From: Deltaproteobacteria bacterium | GTDB lineage: Bacteria; Desulfobacterota; Dissulfuribacteria; Dissulfuribacterales; UBA5754 | Direction: 5' to 3' | Assembly (NCBI GenBank): GCA_036574075.1 | Contig: JAINCN010000016.1 | Coordinates: 1-57,182 of the forward strand | DNA length: 57,182 nt | Shown here: piece after piece, positions 56,977-57,182 of the stretch | Layout of the letters: each line of letters starts with the position of its first letter | Numbering within the stretch: the first letter of the stretch is position 1 | Program-made: the position numbers and the translations under genes | The notes under the pieces: model-generated | Seen by the model: only the letters and a program-made list of their open reading frames with translations | Database searches by the model: none | Told to the model about the DNA's origin: nothing

Positions 56977-57182
56977 TCACGCGACCACCAGACGAGGGAG
57001 CCCCTGTCGATCAAAGAATGCGATCGGGAAGGCCTTATGGAGCGCAGGGAAGCCTGCCAGCCTCCACGGGCCGTGGGGGCTTCCTGCGGTCTGAGCCGCG
57101 AGGTCTTTTCCGACCCCGCGCTTCACCAGCTCCGCGAATCTCCTTTTCCCGCGTTTCCATGCCTTCCAAATCAAGCTCCGAA
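56977..57182 (-). CDS. Group II intron reverse transcriptase/maturase, C-terminal end (partial)
   Basis: The frame is open from the right edge and stops at 56977. It ends WKAWKRGKRRFAELVKRGVG, then KDLAAQTAGSPHGPWRLAGF and PALHKAFPIAFFDRQGLPRL. The GxxHGPWRL motif and the final aromatic-rich segment are typical of group II intron-encoded proteins (class with an HNH-less C-terminus). The rest lies beyond the window. Confidence 0.8.
   Translation of the reverse strand, partial: RSLIWKAWKRGKRRFAELVKRGVGKDLAAQTAGSPHGPWRLAGFPALHKAFPIAFFDRQGLPRLVVA

Noticed and set aside
56799-57182. tRNA-Val as the attachment site of an integrative element
   Set aside because: What follows is a group II intron end; no integrase or duplicated tRNA 3' end is visible in the window.

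Overview
The window looks like a GC-rich chromosomal segment from an anaerobic Desulfobacterota (deltaproteobacterial) organism. The evidence is an NADH-linked Flx/Hdr-type electron-bifurcation operon whose HdrBC-like subunit appears to contain selenocysteine, a Tat-exported TRAP solute-binding protein, and many housekeeping genes of that general type. No rRNA or species marker is present, so the taxonomic call is an inference.

Layout. 1-704: the end of a coiled-coil nuclease-like gene, a REP-like hairpin, and a DUF488 fragment cut by a palindromic element. 685-5366: a GNAT protein and a GT4 glycosyltransferase on the minus strand, diverging from a PHP-GT4 fusion that sits behind a four-unit Pho-box array. 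5383-8564: PhoH-like ATPase and TypA. 8571-16412 (minus): HdrCB (with an in-frame UGA and a SECIS-like hairpin), a double-length HdrA, FlxD/MvhD, two Fe-S subunits and FlxA. 16689-21857: TIGR02757 protein, dynamin-like GTPase, YebC, RuvCAB. 21890-24039: an AT-rich secreted trypsin-like protease and DctP. 24040-28366: an accessory island made of a group II intron remnant and an integrase-less integron cassette array (four attC sites; MNT nucleotidyltransferase, lipoprotein, broken gene, WYL protein, RHH/RelE pair). 28393-30248: DctM and DctQ on the opposite strand from DctP. 30389-39279: peroxiredoxin, MFS transporter, 6-phosphogluconolactonase, TsaD, DUF2062, RsmA, Mfd. 39283-44070: an inserted AT-richer minus-strand block (rhodanese pseudogene, motBA, HD-GYP regulator, two small ORFs, a glycosyltransferase remnant). 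44095-46265: SurA-like, RodZ-like HTH, RecO. 46285-48420: PilZ protein and a second motBA. 48523-56654 (minus): HrpA, amphi-Trp protein, metallo-hydrolase, thioredoxin-reductase-like protein, YacG, AMMECR1 protein, nucleotide-sugar dehydrogenase. The right end has tRNA-Val(CAC) and the 3' end of a group II intron.

Three things stand out. First, the annotated HdrC and HdrB halves are one reading frame joined by a single TGA at the position of a conserved Cys (E-C-G-H), followed at the right distance by a perfect stem-loop of bacterial SECIS shape. Second, two families of nested palindromic elements (A, about 175 bp; B, about 190 bp) are scattered through the window. They have conserved outer shells and variable but self-complementary inner arms or cores, some carry target duplications, and they truncate genes or sit at start codons. 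Third, the Pho boxes in front of a PHP-GT4 fusion suggest a phosphate-starvation lipid-remodelling enzyme that combines headgroup removal and glycosylation in one polypeptide.
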